Notes: generated by a model not told the origin, from the sequence alone. DNA of 37,124 bases from Calditrichaceae bacterium (GCA_016928315.1 JAFGKZ010000085.1:1-37124), one strand, 5' to 3'. Numbered from the stretch's first letter, positions 1 to 9,585 are shown. Program-made: numbers and translations.

Positions 1-51
1 AAATAATGATCCGGATAATATTAATAGAACAATTATAAAATTTTTTAACAT
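1..51 (-). CDS. N-terminus of an exported protein, cut by the left edge
   Basis: An ATG at 51 on the minus strand opens a frame that runs off the left edge after 17 codons. The visible peptide is MLKNFIIVLLILSGSLF: a lysine near the start followed by a hydrophobic run, which looks like the beginning of a signal peptide or membrane anchor. A weak purine-rich GGGAT lies about 10 bases upstream. It is on the same strand as trkH, about 140 bases downstream of it, and could be cotranscribed. Nothing can be said about function from so short a piece. The call rests only on signal-peptide character and an open frame. Confidence 0.45.
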   Translation of the reverse strand, partial: MLKNFIIVLLILSGSLF

Positions 52-192
52 TTTATTGATCCCGTATAAATAAAAAATTTTACCTTAATTACCTCACTAA
101 GATAATTGATCTGATCTATGATGAATAAATAAGTATACTGAAAGAATTTATTCCAGACAACTGCAATCCGGACATTTTACTAACATGAAGTA

Positions 193-1647
193 TTAGTATG
201 TGATTTGTTTACTCCACTGACTACGAGTAAATATTATCAAAAAGGCAAATATTTCCAGCCTTCCAAGCAGCATCATCAGGGATAATATCCATTTAGCGAT
301 TATGGGTAGATTAGCATAATTACCAATGGATCCGACTTCTCCCAATCCGGGACCGACATTGCCCATTGCTGCAACAGTACCCGAAAAGGCTTCGAGTAAG
401 TTCACATTGAATATGCATAATAACATAGTAGATATGAATACGAAAAATATATAAATAGCGACATATAAAACGCTTCGGTTAGCCAGATCTTCACTGATGG
501 CTTCTTTATCAACCCTTACGGCAATAACCGCATTGGGATGCATCATTTTCTTGAAATATTTTAGAAAGGTTTTCCAGAGAATCACTACCCGATCCACTTT
601 TATACCACCGGAAGTTGATCCTGCACAGGCACATTGCAATGCAAAGAATAATAACAGAAGTTGTGATAAACCCGGCCAGATTGCCGTATTGGCATTGGCA
701 AATCCGGTTGATGTGCCGACCGAAATGATATTAAAAGCTGCCGAGCGGACAGAGTTTGGATAGTCTGTTGCAGATTGGCTATAAATATTTATTGAAGACA
801 TTAATATCCCTATTAATAATGCTGCCAGATAATACCGGACAACAGACGATTTCCAGAAGTATTTAAATTTACCTGTGAAGGTATTAAAAAGCAGAGCAAA
901 ATGTATCCCGGATAACACCATGAATACCATAATAATAATCTCAACCGCAACGTTATCATAATATGCAATACTTGCATTCTTTGGTGAGAAACCTCCGGTA
1001 GCAATGGTCGCAAATGAATGCGTGACGGCATCAAACACATTCATACCGGCGATAATGAGTGCAGTTGTTTCCAGCGCCGTTAAAAGAAAATAAACCCCGG
1101 CAATAATTTGAACAGCTTTCCGGGCTCGATAATGGAAATTTTCCCGGACCATTGAAGAAACTTCACTGCGATAAAGGATGGATTCGACGGCTCCTAAAAA
1201 TGGGAGTACGGACAGCACAAAAATAATAATCCCGATTCCGCCAATCCAGTGGGTGGACGCCCGCCAAAATAGAAGTCCCATCGGCAGAGATTCGATATCA
1301 ATCAGAATAGTTGATCCCGTAGTCGTGTAACCCGATACACTCTCGAACCAGGCGTTGGTTATATCAAATATGCCGCTCCAGAGCAAATAAGGAATCGTAC
1401 CAACCAGGCATGATAGTAACCAGCTGGATACAACAATAAAAACGCCTTCTTTATTTGTGATATCCTGAAACTTTGGAATAAAAATAATAGGAAATACACC
1501 AAAAAGCGCGGTTACAAAAGCGCTATACAATAATGGTAAAAACGCAGTATCCGAATATATAAGCGAAATACCTGAGGATACCATCATGAATAGAGCATTT
1601 AATAATAATACAAGGCCAATATACCTGAGTATTACATAGTAGCGCAC
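193..1647 (-). CDS. trkH: TrkH-family potassium uptake channel subunit
   Basis: This is the pore-forming inner-membrane subunit of a Trk/Ktr-type potassium transporter, 484 aa, the usual length. The four pore loops are visible: TTTGST (residues 108-113), ATGGFS (216-221), STGFA (313-317) and GNVGPG (429-434). The family signature CAGSTSGGIKV sits at about 341-351. Multiple hydrophobic helices fill the rest. The start is a GTG at 1647, two bases after the TAA of the upstream HAMP protein, so the two genes are almost certainly cotranscribed and perhaps translationally coupled. No TrkA (RCK/TrkA-N) partner is in the window; it may be elsewhere. The family identity is very clear. Whether potassium or sodium/potassium cotransport is the true activity cannot be read here. 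Confidence 0.95.
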   Translation of the reverse strand: MRYYVILRYIGLVLLLNALFMMVSSGISLIYSDTAFLPLLYSAFVTALFGVFPIIFIPKFQDITNKEGVFIVVSSWLLSCLVGTIPYLLWSGIFDITNAWFESVSGYTTTGSTILIDIESLPMGLLFWRASTHWIGGIGIIIFVLSVLPFLGAVESILYRSEVSSMVRENFHYRARKAVQIIAGVYFLLTALETTALIIAGMNVFDAVTHSFATIATGGFSPKNASIAYYDNVAVEIIIMVFMVLSGIHFALLFNTFTGKFKYFWKSSVVRYYLAALLIGILMSSINIYSQSATDYPNSVRSAAFNIISVGTSTGFANANTAIWPGLSQLLLLFFALQCACAGSTSGGIKVDRVVILWKTFLKYFKKMMHPNAVIAVRVDKEAISEDLANRSVLYVAIYIFFVFISTMLLCIFNVNLLEAFSGTVAAMGNVGPGLGEVGSIGNYANLPIIAKWILSLMMLLGRLEIFAFLIIFTRSQWSKQITY

Positions 1648-1649
1648 AA

Positions 1650-2408
1650 TTACTTTCCCTCGCTGTCGACAAAATTAGTCAGTTCTTTGATTGATTCGCT
1701 CAGATTATAAATTTCATCCCTTGATAAAATTCGGACGTCAAACGGCGTCTTATTTTCTTTAAATTTCTTAATACGATCTGTCATATCAATGATAGGACTT
1801 ATCATAAAAGTATTCACAAGATAGGTAAACAGAAGAGCAAAAATTATAGCCGCCATACTGGCAATTATGCCAGGCATAATCGCTCGATTAGCCCTGCTTT
1901 GAAGATTTGAAGCCGTTTGATACATATTTTCATCATTCAGGGTGATTAATTTTTCCACTTCCCTTGCAGCTTCCAGAAATACAGTATGCACATCATTAAA
2001 ATACCAGTCAAGATTGCCTTCTTTTTGCGTATCCACGATTGGTCTTTTCCAAAGTTTTTTAAAAGTTTGGTATTTGGATTTTATTGAATCTAGACATATT
2101 TCTTCTCCCGGAATTGTAATATTGTTATAAGCTATTTTCATTTCGTTTGTGAATTGACTGTCTGCGGCATTGATTATCGCGCGTCCCTCTTCCCACTTTC
2201 CGAGAATTAGTAATAAAATACCGCTGTCTTCCCTCTCCAGGGCGTCTTTCATCCGTTTTGCCGCATGAATACTCTTATAATTTTCATCCAATATGGACTG
2301 TACCGATGAACCAATCGAATTAAGCTCATAAATAGACCACAGGCCAGCAATGAATAACATCAGTACTAAAATTAAAAAGCCGGATAAAATTTTAAATCGT
2401 AATCCCAT
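1650..2408 (-). CDS. Membrane HAMP-domain protein without kinase
   Basis: A 252-aa protein with a transmembrane helix at about 7-27, a helical extracytoplasmic region (about 28-177) like the sensory part of histidine kinases or chemoreceptors, a second helix at about 178-201, and a cytoplasmic HAMP domain at about 202-250 (PIIDMTDRI, then LSRDEIYNLSESIKEL). The frame ends directly after HAMP. No histidine kinase, methyl-accepting or cyclase domain follows; the next base run is the trkH start. An AGGA lies eight bases before the ATG. The position in front of trkH suggests it senses or modulates something related to ion uptake, but that is inference. It could be a remnant of a full sensor kinase; no leftover kinase sequence is visible downstream. 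Confidence 0.8.
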   Translation of the reverse strand: MGLRFKILSGFLILVLMLFIAGLWSIYELNSIGSSVQSILDENYKSIHAAKRMKDALEREDSGILLLILGKWEEGRAIINAADSQFTNEMKIAYNNITIPGEEICLDSIKSKYQTFKKLWKRPIVDTQKEGNLDWYFNDVHTVFLEAAREVEKLITLNDENMYQTASNLQSRANRAIMPGIIASMAAIIFALLFTYLVNTFMISPIIDMTDRIKKFKENKTPFDVRILSRDEIYNLSESIKELTNFVDSEGK

Positions 2409-2586
2409 TTTAAAAATCCTGTATCTTTATAATAAAAATGATTATAACTAATGGCAAGTTCAGTTGAATATAGCTTGCCTATTTGTATGTTTTTATGCTG
2501 TAACGGTATAATATACATCTTTGTCATTAATTTTAAAAAATATATTTTATAGAATCCTTATCAATTTAGCTCTTGTTCATTGATAA

Positions 2587-2727
2587 AAACCTGAAGGTTG
2601 GCTACCGATAACGAGTAAAGTAAAAATATCCATAGGAACATTCATAAAATATGAGGATTATACCACTTTCGGTGCAGGTTTGTCGGTTCAATTCGATAGG
2701 CCGAAAATGAATGCTGTACTGAAATAG
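2587..2727 (+). pseudogene. Possible C-terminal remnant of an outer-membrane beta-barrel gene
   Basis: The gap 2409-2738 has no intact gene. On the plus strand, a frame closed by TAG at 2725 reads ...KISIGTFIKYEDYTTFGAG, then LSVQFDRP, with the alternating polar/aromatic pattern of a final outer-membrane beta-strand pair. A neighbouring frame just upstream reads DKNLKVGYR, which would join it after a one-base frameshift near 2610. There is no start codon or upstream barrel. It may be the tail of a decayed porin-like gene, but so short a match to a pattern is weak. The rest of the gap is AT-rich and would hold the promoter of the HAMP-trkH pair. Confidence 0.25.
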
Positions 2728-2738
2728 ATAGTGTATTA

Positions 2739-4811
2739 CTATTTAAGCATTTTATGCAGATAGGTAAATTCTACGGCTGTCATAAATGCACGCTGCTCAT
2801 TAGTAACGCCGGCGCCATGTCCGCCTTCCGTATTTTCAAAATAGAAATTATCAATACCCATATCAGTCATCCTTGCGGACATTTTACGGGCATGTCCCGG
2901 ATGAACCCGATCATCCCGTGTTGTGGTTGTGAACAATACTTTGGGATATTTTTTAGATTTATCCAAATTATGATAAGGTGAATATTTACTGATATAAGCC
3001 CATTCTTCAGGAACATCCGGATTGCCGTACTCGCCCATCCAGCTTGCCCCAGCCAGTATTTTATTAAAACGGCGCATATCCAAAAGAGGCGCTGCGCAAA
3101 CTACGGCATTATATAAATCCGGACGCTGTGTAAAGGCAACGCCGACCAGTAATCCGCCATTGCTTCCGCCTTCAATTCCGAGATGTTCAGGTGACGTTAT
3201 TTTTCTGCTGATTAAATCTTCAGCAACCGCATGAAAATCATCATAGGATAATTGACGGTTTTCTTTCAATGCCGCCTGATGCCATTTGGGTCCAAATTCC
3301 CCGCCGCCGCGGATATTGGCAACCACATAAACACCGCCCAGTTCCAGCCAGCTGTTACCAATCGTCGCTGAATAACGCGGACGCATGGATATTTCAAACC
3401 CGCCGTAACCATAAAGCAAAGTCGGATTCGATCCATCCAGTTTCATATCTTTTGCAAAGACAATAAAATACGGAATCATCGTCCCATCTTTGGATTTTGC
3501 TTCATACTGTTCGACTTGAAATTTACTACTACCAAAGAAGTGTGGAAGACTTTTAACCTTTTTAATTTGCTGATCATCCGAAACATAATAAAGTGAGCTT
3601 GGTTCAAGGTAGTTTGTAAAAGTGAAAAAGTATTGGTTTGAGAAATCATCTGCCGTAGCAATACCAATAGAACCAAAATCCGGCGCTTTCACTTTTTCCA
3701 TCGTCCATTGCCCGTCGATAAACTTACTTTTAATTAGTTCACTGCGGACATTGGTCACTTTGTTTAGTAAAATAAAGTCTTTTGTATTCGATACTGAACC
3801 CAGACTGGAACGCTCATCCGGTTCATAAATAACCTGAAAATTACGATCGCCATTTATGAATTTATCAAAATCAACACTGAGAAGCGCCCCCTGTTTATAT
3901 GTATTATCTTCAACTAACCAGTCCGATTTTAATTCTACCAGCATCTGATTTTTAAAAAATCCATCCAACTGCGCATCTTCCTGCAAATCGAGTTTAACAA
4001 GTTTGTTATCCATCAGAACAAACATCTCGTAGGTATAAAATGTAATACTGCGATGTACGATTGCATATTCACGCTCAGGCGTATTGACTACGTATACCCA
4101 GACGGCCACATCAGAATCCCGGCCTTCATAGAGGGTTTTTGCTTCATCTAATGCTGTTCCACGTTCCCAGATTTTTGCAATGCGCGGATAACCAGAGGTT
4201 GTTAAGCTGCCCTCACCAAAGTTGGTTGATAGGATTAAATGATCCTTATCAATCCAATCCACCGAACTTTTGGCTTCCGGGACATAAAAGCCGTCTTTAA
4301 CAAATTCTTTTGTTCGCAAATCAAATTCTCGCATTTCAACGGCATCGCTTCCGCCGCGGGATAATTCAATCATACAAAGGCTGGTGTCCGGATATAAATA
4401 ACTGACGCCGCTATAGGCCCACTTTTCACCTTCCTGCTCGCTTAAAGCATCCAGATCGAGCAGCGTTTCCCATTGAACGGAATCCTGCAAGTAATTTTCC
4501 AGAGTAGTCCGACGCCAGAGACCCCGCTCATTTTTATCGTCCTGCCAAAAATTTGTAACATATTTGCCATGAATTGTTGGATAAGCGATACGCTCTGTGG
4601 AATTTAAAACATCCAATATATTTTTTTTGATTTTTTCAAAATCAGGATGCGCCTGAATGGCATCAACGGTAATCTTATTCTGGGCAAGAACCCAGCTCAT
4701 TGCGGAATCCCCTTCCACATCTTCCAGCCATAAATAAGGATCGTCTGAATTTTGGGCGCCAACGGTTAAAATTGTCATAAGTATACCTGTTAAGATTATT
4801 AATAGCTTCAT
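2739..4811 (-). CDS. Exported prolyl oligopeptidase (peptidase family S9A)
   Basis: This serine peptidase cleaves short peptides after proline. It has 690 aa, close to the family length. A signal peptide at residues 1-19 ends at VGAQ, so the enzyme is periplasmic or secreted. The N-terminal part is the beta-propeller region, opening with DDPYLWLEDVEGD; the C-terminal 230 residues are the alpha/beta hydrolase. The catalytic triad is visible: Ser550 in GGSNGG, Asp633 in RDDRVHPGH (with substrate-binding Arg635), and His665 in EGGHGAG. GGAGAG lies four bases before the ATG. It stands alone between a noncoding gap and a divergent small gene. It probably serves peptide scavenging, in keeping with the exported neighbours, but its substrate is not shown. 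Confidence 0.95.
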   Translation of the reverse strand: MKLLIILTGILMTILTVGAQNSDDPYLWLEDVEGDSAMSWVLAQNKITVDAIQAHPDFEKIKKNILDVLNSTERIAYPTIHGKYVTNFWQDDKNERGLWRRTTLENYLQDSVQWETLLDLDALSEQEGEKWAYSGVSYLYPDTSLCMIELSRGGSDAVEMREFDLRTKEFVKDGFYVPEAKSSVDWIDKDHLILSTNFGEGSLTTSGYPRIAKIWERGTALDEAKTLYEGRDSDVAVWVYVVNTPEREYAIVHRSITFYTYEMFVLMDNKLVKLDLQEDAQLDGFFKNQMLVELKSDWLVEDNTYKQGALLSVDFDKFINGDRNFQVIYEPDERSSLGSVSNTKDFILLNKVTNVRSELIKSKFIDGQWTMEKVKAPDFGSIGIATADDFSNQYFFTFTNYLEPSSLYYVSDDQQIKKVKSLPHFFGSSKFQVEQYEAKSKDGTMIPYFIVFAKDMKLDGSNPTLLYGYGGFEISMRPRYSATIGNSWLELGGVYVVANIRGGGEFGPKWHQAALKENRQLSYDDFHAVAEDLISRKITSPEHLGIEGGSNGGLLVGVAFTQRPDLYNAVVCAAPLLDMRRFNKILAGASWMGEYGNPDVPEEWAYISKYSPYHNLDKSKKYPKVLFTTTTRDDRVHPGHARKMSARMTDMGIDNFYFENTEGGHGAGVTNEQRAFMTAVEFTYLHKMLK

Positions 4812-4944
4812 TCTACTCTCCGATTATTTTATTGATTTCAAAAAAGCTGAAAGTTAACTACTCAGACTTTTTATAACAAGCAAAAAAATTCCGCTTCAAT
4901 AAATATATTAGGATCAATATTTTTTCGGACAGGATATACATTGT

Positions 4945-4976
4945 TTGACGGCTGTCACATTCTTATCATGTATAGC
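4945..4976 (+). promoter_or_regulatory. Candidate promoter for the gene at 5084
   Basis: TTGACG at 4945-4950 is followed after 18-20 bases by TGTATA/TATAGC (4969-4976), resembling -35 and -10 elements, about 110 bases before the start at 5084. The region 4812-5083 separates divergent genes and must hold promoters for both. In FCB bacteria the promoter consensus differs from the classical one, so this is a weak call. Confidence 0.25.
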
Positions 4977-5083
4977 AATTTATTTAGAACTATTCATAAA
5001 ACTGATACGTATACCAATCAAAACTTTAAATGATCATGACTCAAACCAATTGAATTATTAACCAAATAAAAGGAGTGCAGCTA

Positions 5084-5737
5084 ATGATACTATCAACAAA
5101 ACATTTTAAAACGATCATGTTTTCAATGATTGTGTTAATTTTCATGCTAAGTTCATTAATGGCTACAGCGCCGGTTGATGAGGGTAAAAAAGTATATAGG
5201 GTTAAGAACGACGGACCATTGTATACTGCCTATAATATCTGGTATGAACTGGGAAAAGAAAATGCCCTCTGGTGTATTAATTATAAGCGGGGTGAAATGA
5301 TTCCGGCTGGTACGGAAGTCACCGATGTTAAAATAGTTGAGGCGGAATCCGGACGTTTTCTTGGCGGTGAAGAGAAAGCCATTTCGTTTAGAACGGTTAA
5401 TACCGGCAAAGAATTTTTAGTGAACTTTAAACCGGCTTTTCATCCGGATTTGACCATAGATGATTACATGGACAAAATGTTCACTTCTAAAGACTTTGAT
5501 GAATTGACTGAAGGTATGAGTCAATATGAAATTGATGCCATCAAAGAAGGCAAAGCCAAAGTACGGATGAGTAAAGAATCTATACTTGTTTCCTTTGGTT
5601 ATCCGCCGGAACACAGAACGCCGGATATAGAAAAAAATGTCTGGTTATACTGGATGACGCGTTTCGAGACAAAAGATATTCATTTTGATGAGAATGGATT
5701 AACATACCGACAAAGTTCTGACCCGGATGAATTATAG
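5084..5737 (+). CDS. Small exported protein, unknown function, BamE-like C-terminus
   Basis: A 217-aa protein. The start is taken as ATG 5084 because AAAAGGAGT at 5068-5076 lies eight bases before it; an in-frame GTG at 5075 overlaps that site and is rejected. Residues 1-28 form a signal peptide ending near SSLMATA. I do not recognise the family. The C-terminal part (VSFGYPPEHRTPDI, then VWLYWMTRF and a downstream beta-strand) has the 'GxP...W.Y' layout of the small SmpA/BamE-type fold, where such domains bind other envelope proteins. The middle contains a beta-rich stretch. It is a single-gene unit: divergent from the peptidase and closed by a strong terminator at 5743. Envelope location is likely; the role is unknown. 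Confidence 0.8.
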   Translation: MILSTKHFKTIMFSMIVLIFMLSSLMATAPVDEGKKVYRVKNDGPLYTAYNIWYELGKENALWCINYKRGEMIPAGTEVTDVKIVEAESGRFLGGEEKAISFRTVNTGKEFLVNFKPAFHPDLTIDDYMDKMFTSKDFDELTEGMSQYEIDAIKEGKAKVRMSKESILVSFGYPPEHRTPDIEKNVWLYWMTRFETKDIHFDENGLTYRQSSDPDEL

Positions 5738-5742
5738 GGAAT

Positions 5743-5782
5743 AAAAAAAGGGTGACCGGAATATTCTGATCACCCTTTTTTT
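5743..5782. terminator. Bidirectional intrinsic terminator
   Basis: A perfect 13-bp inverted repeat: AAAAAAAGGGTGA (5743-5755) and TCACCCTTTTTTT (5770-5782), with a 14-base loop. It has an A-run on one side and a T-run on the other, so it works in both directions. It lies between the convergent genes ending at 5737 (plus) and 5801 (minus), six bases after the first stop codon. Confidence 0.9.
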
Positions 5783-5800
5783 AATTAGTAGAATTCTTAG

Positions 5801-6988
5801 TTAACGCATTAACACCATTTTTTTGCTGGCATTGAACAGTTCCGACTGGAACTGATAAATATAAATGCCTGACGGAACGACCTGATTCAAATCATTTCGG
5901 CCATCCCAATTCATTTCAAAATGACCAGCTTCTACTGTACTACTCAACAAGGTTTTAACCTTTTGACCGAGCATATCATAAACAACAAGTTTAGCATTCA
6001 TGATACCATCATTTAGTTTTGGTATGTCAAAGCTGATAGTTGTTGAGGGATTGAACGGATTTGGAAAATTTTGGGCCAAACCAAAAGCCAAAGGAATATT
6101 GCCGTCAACCGGGTTGGCTTCGACTTCATCAGCGCGCGGTGTGGCGTAAATTGGGCCATGTTCTGTACGAACGCCATTGAAATCAACATCGACCAGTTTA
6201 TACCAATAAGTAATTTCATTCATTACAGAGTTATCAACAAATTTATAGCTTAAAGATGTGGATGAGTTACCGGCGCCTTTCAGCGACTTATTATTAACGT
6301 ACGAATCAATTTCTTCATAATTGCCATCTTTGGCCATTCCGCGCATAATGGAGTAACCCAGGTTTTCGGATTCTGAAGCCGTTGTCCAGTTTAATGTAAC
6401 ACTGTTATTGCCTGCATTTGCGGTAAAGGAAGTGAGTTCTACAGGAAGAGCTTGATCACCTTCTAAAGAGCCAGGAGTGGCATTTGATTCTGGGTTCATT
6501 ACCCAATCACTTAGTGTATTGCCAGTGGACACACGATATACTCTATTGCCCGAGGAAATAGCTTGAGATGAATATTCATCATCAGTAGCGGGATCAACAT
6601 TTATTCCTAATGGATCTTCAAATAAATATACTTCTTCCCCATTTAACTGGGGTGCGGAGTTTCCACTATTAACATAGATTGAGTTTGCTCCAAATGAGAC
6701 TCCCCAAAAAGTTTCAAATGCACTTTGATCAGCGTTTCTTCCCAACACTAAAATACCATATGCAGGAATTATTGTTGCCGCTGGAAATGTAAATGACTGT
6801 GTACTACTTGCCTGCCAAAGTGTGTATCCTTCAATATCTTGTGGAGAAGCACTATTATTATATAGTTCAACAAATTCATAAATATAGTTACCTGTTCCAG
6901 TTGCATCTGAATATTCACTAATGAATATTTGTGAATAACTAAAAGTTGTCAAGATAAGTAAAATTATAATTGTAGATAATTTTTGCAT
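5801..6988 (-). CDS. Secreted lamin-tail domain protein with T9SS-type C-terminal sorting domain
   Basis: A 395-aa exported protein. The second of two adjacent ATGs (6988) is preferred because AAGGGAG then ends five bases upstream. The signal peptide (residues 1-19) ends at FSYSQ. Next come a lamin-tail domain (about 20-135; ISEYSDATGTGNYIYEFVEL, DIEGYTLW), a fibronectin-like segment (LPVELTSFTANAG ... VTLNWTTASESE), and a C-terminal FlgD-like/type A sorting domain with NFPNPFNPSTTISFDIP, YDMLGQKVKTL and SGIYIYQFQ. Such C-terminal domains direct export by the type IX system or related routes in FCB bacteria; no secretion gene is in this window. Lamin-tail domains occur in cell-surface proteins and nucleases, but no nuclease domain is present here. 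Its surface role is unknown. Confidence 0.88.
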   Translation of the reverse strand: MQKLSTIIILLILTTFSYSQIFISEYSDATGTGNYIYEFVELYNNSASPQDIEGYTLWQASSTQSFTFPAATIIPAYGILVLGRNADQSAFETFWGVSFGANSIYVNSGNSAPQLNGEEVYLFEDPLGINVDPATDDEYSSQAISSGNRVYRVSTGNTLSDWVMNPESNATPGSLEGDQALPVELTSFTANAGNNSVTLNWTTASESENLGYSIMRGMAKDGNYEEIDSYVNNKSLKGAGNSSTSLSYKFVDNSVMNEITYWYKLVDVDFNGVRTEHGPIYATPRADEVEANPVDGNIPLAFGLAQNFPNPFNPSTTISFDIPKLNDGIMNAKLVVYDMLGQKVKTLLSSTVEAGHFEMNWDGRNDLNQVVPSGIYIYQFQSELFNASKKMVLMR

Positions 6989-7248
6989 CATAACTCCCTT
7001 AAAATATTCTTATATCTTTTTTAATTTAGGTTTTTAGTTATCAATTTACGTGAAAAAAATAATTACCAAAAAATTAAGAAGCAAATATTTATTTTATTAT
7101 CAGTTCTTTTTTAATTTTACTACATATTAGCATTAAATAACAATTTGCCTATAAATTATGTCAATAAAATATAAAAATCACATAACAGAAATATTTCGCT
7201 CATAACGCCCGTTCAAGGAAAATAAAAAACGAAAATGGATTGGATACT

Positions 7249-9585
7249 ATGAAAACAATTTTAAATATTATATTCATTATTTTGCTTGTTGTTGCCTTAT
7301 CATATGCGGATAACCGCGGCAAAATCATCGGGCAGGTTATCGATGCCGATACCAAACAGCCGCTGGCCGGGGTGAATGTTGTAGTGGAAGGCACAACACT
7401 CGGCGCCGCTACGGATACCGACGGCTATTATTCTATTGAACGATTGGAACATGACACCTATCGCCTGGAATTCTTTTATGTCGGTTATAAAACCATCAAA
7501 CGCACGGACATTGTGGTCAGCAATAACAAACCGGCTATTGTCAATGTCCAATTATCCGAGGATATTTTTGAAGGCGAGCAGATATCGGTTACCGCCGGCT
7601 ATTTTGTGGAAGAAACTATGCCTCAACCCAGCGTAACCAGTTTATCGCGGGAAGAGATTCGCCGTTTTCCAGGCGGTTTTGAAGATGTTGCACGTACGGT
7701 TTCCACTTTGCCCGGAGTGGCTTTAAATACATCCGGCGGAAGAAATGATCTGCTGGTGCGCGGCGGCGGGCCTTCGGAAAATCTATATATTATCAATAAT
7801 ATCGAGGTGCCCAATATCAATCATTTTGGCACGCAGGGTACCGGCAGCGGCAGCCTGAGTTTTATCAATCTGGATTTTGTCGATAATGTGACCTTTTCAA
7901 CCGGCGGCTTCAATGCCCGCTATGGGGATAAAATGTCATCCGTATTAAAACTGGATATGGCCAGCGGACGTACGGATAAATTCGGCGCCAAATTACTGGT
8001 GTCAGCCACACAATACGGACTTAATTTTGAAGGTCCTATATCAGGCAATGGCAGTTATATCTTCTCAGCCAGGCAAAGTTATCTGGATTTAATCTTTAAA
8101 GCAGCCGATTTGCCTTTCGTACCCATTTACACGGATTTTAATCTGCTGGTCAACTACGATTTATCAAATAGAGATAAATTATTTTTTATCGGATTGGGGG
8201 CGATCGACCGCGTTGAAAGAGATCAGAGCAGTGAGGAAAATCGGGTCACCAATGCCGGTATCATGGATAATACGCAAAATCAATGGATCACCGGACTGAA
8301 CTACCGCCGTCTGCTGGATGCAGGTTATCTCGATTTAACGGCAAATATGAACTACAACCAATATCGTTTCAGCCAGGTCGATGAAAATGAAGATGAGTAC
8401 TTTAACAGCAAGGCGGATGAAGTTGAATACATTGTGAAAGCCCAGCATTACCTGGGCGTGAATGATAATATCGGAATCCGAAGCGGGATTTCAGCAAAAG
8501 TAGTTAATAATATGAATACTACAATTTTTGCAGATACCATATTTGACCGCAGTGGTAATCGCATTCCGATTCAAGCCATCGGCCTAAACAATGAACGTAA
8601 AATTGATGAGCTATTTAAAAAATACGGCTTCTTCACAGAACTGGACTGGATTATAACTAAAAAACTAACGGTGAACAGCGGACTTAGGCTGGATTATTAT
8701 GCCTATCTTAACAAGCCGTTTTATTTTGCACCGCGATTGCAGATTAAATATCAATTATCCGATAAAATTGCGTTTAAAGCCAGCAGCGGATTGTATTACC
8801 AGTCCCCTTCCTACGTTTGGCTGGTTAATAAAAACAACCGGGATCTCAAAGCTCTGCGAAATTTTATGAATATAGTCGGTATTGATTATCTGATCCGGGA
8901 TGATTGGCGCATGGCAATAGAGTCCTTCTATAAAAAGTACAGCAATCTTCCAACCGGAAATATTCCGGGTGTCAATGACTACCTGGTTATCACCAATTCA
9001 GGCGCCGGTTTTGGCGGTCGTGAAGATGATTTTCAATCCTTCGGATATTTTGATCTGTTTTCCAGTGCCGAGGGGCGAAGCTATGGCTTCGAATGGTCCG
9101 TGCAGAAAAAGTACTCCGATACGCCGTATTACGGGCAGATGAGTTTAACCTATGGAAAAAGTGAATACACAGCCGGAAATGGTAAATCCTATCCGGGTCA
9201 GTTTGATCAGCGTTTTATCTTAAACCTTAACGGCGGCTATAAATTTAATGATAGCTGGGAAATCAGTTCCAAGTATCGAATATTCAGCGGGGCGCCGTAT
9301 ACACCCGTTTATATACCCGAACAAAATCCTATCAATACAGGACAAATTCAGAATTTACCTGAGGAATATCTTGCAGAAAGATTGCCAACGCAGAGTATTT
9401 GGGATTTACGCATCGATCGCTATTTTTCATTTGAATCCTGGCGACTGGTGGCATTTATTGATGTGCAGAATGTGCTGAATACTAAAATTGAAACCCGGCC
9501 AAGATATGATTTCTGGAATGAAGAGATCAAAAGCGCAGACGGGATTGCCTTATTGCCATCGATAGGGATCAGCGCAGAGTTTTAA
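7249..9585 (+). CDS. TonB-dependent outer-membrane receptor
   Basis: A 778-aa receptor importing an unknown ligand across the outer membrane with TonB energy. Starting at ATG 7249 gives a clean signal peptide (residues 1-20, ending SYA); a TTG nine bases earlier is less likely. A carboxypeptidase-regulatory-like domain (about 24-102; GKIIGQVIDADTKQPLAGVN) leads into the plug (about 125-225), with FPGGFEDVARTVSTLPGV and LLVRGGGPSENLYIINNIEV. The rest is a 22-strand-type barrel ending in a terminal strand with Phe. No SusD-like partner is adjacent, so it is not a typical SusC/D pair. It stands alone, divergent from the lamin-tail gene across an AT-rich 260-base spacer (6989-7248). No Fur-like box was recognised. 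Confidence 0.93.
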   Translation: MKTILNIIFIILLVVALSYADNRGKIIGQVIDADTKQPLAGVNVVVEGTTLGAATDTDGYYSIERLEHDTYRLEFFYVGYKTIKRTDIVVSNNKPAIVNVQLSEDIFEGEQISVTAGYFVEETMPQPSVTSLSREEIRRFPGGFEDVARTVSTLPGVALNTSGGRNDLLVRGGGPSENLYIINNIEVPNINHFGTQGTGSGSLSFINLDFVDNVTFSTGGFNARYGDKMSSVLKLDMASGRTDKFGAKLLVSATQYGLNFEGPISGNGSYIFSARQSYLDLIFKAADLPFVPIYTDFNLLVNYDLSNRDKLFFIGLGAIDRVERDQSSEENRVTNAGIMDNTQNQWITGLNYRRLLDAGYLDLTANMNYNQYRFSQVDENEDEYFNSKADEVEYIVKAQHYLGVNDNIGIRSGISAKVVNNMNTTIFADTIFDRSGNRIPIQAIGLNNERKIDELFKKYGFFTELDWIITKKLTVNSGLRLDYYAYLNKPFYFAPRLQIKYQLSDKIAFKASSGLYYQSPSYVWLVNKNNRDLKALRNFMNIVGIDYLIRDDWRMAIESFYKKYSNLPTGNIPGVNDYLVITNSGAGFGGREDDFQSFGYFDLFSSAEGRSYGFEWSVQKKYSDTPYYGQMSLTYGKSEYTAGNGKSYPGQFDQRFILNLNGGYKFNDSWEISSKYRIFSGAPYTPVYIPEQNPINTGQIQNLPEEYLAERLPTQSIWDLRIDRYFSFESWRLVAFIDVQNVLNTKIETRPRYDFWNEEIKSADGIALLPSIGISAEF

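Noticed and set aside
5075-5083. GTG start three codons before ATG 5084
   Set aside because: The GTG overlaps the AGGAG ribosome site that is well spaced for ATG 5084.
7249-9585. SusC-type glycan importer
   Set aside because: The receptor has the carboxypeptidase-like N-terminal domain, but no SusD-like gene or glycoside hydrolase is adjacent, so no substrate class can be assigned.
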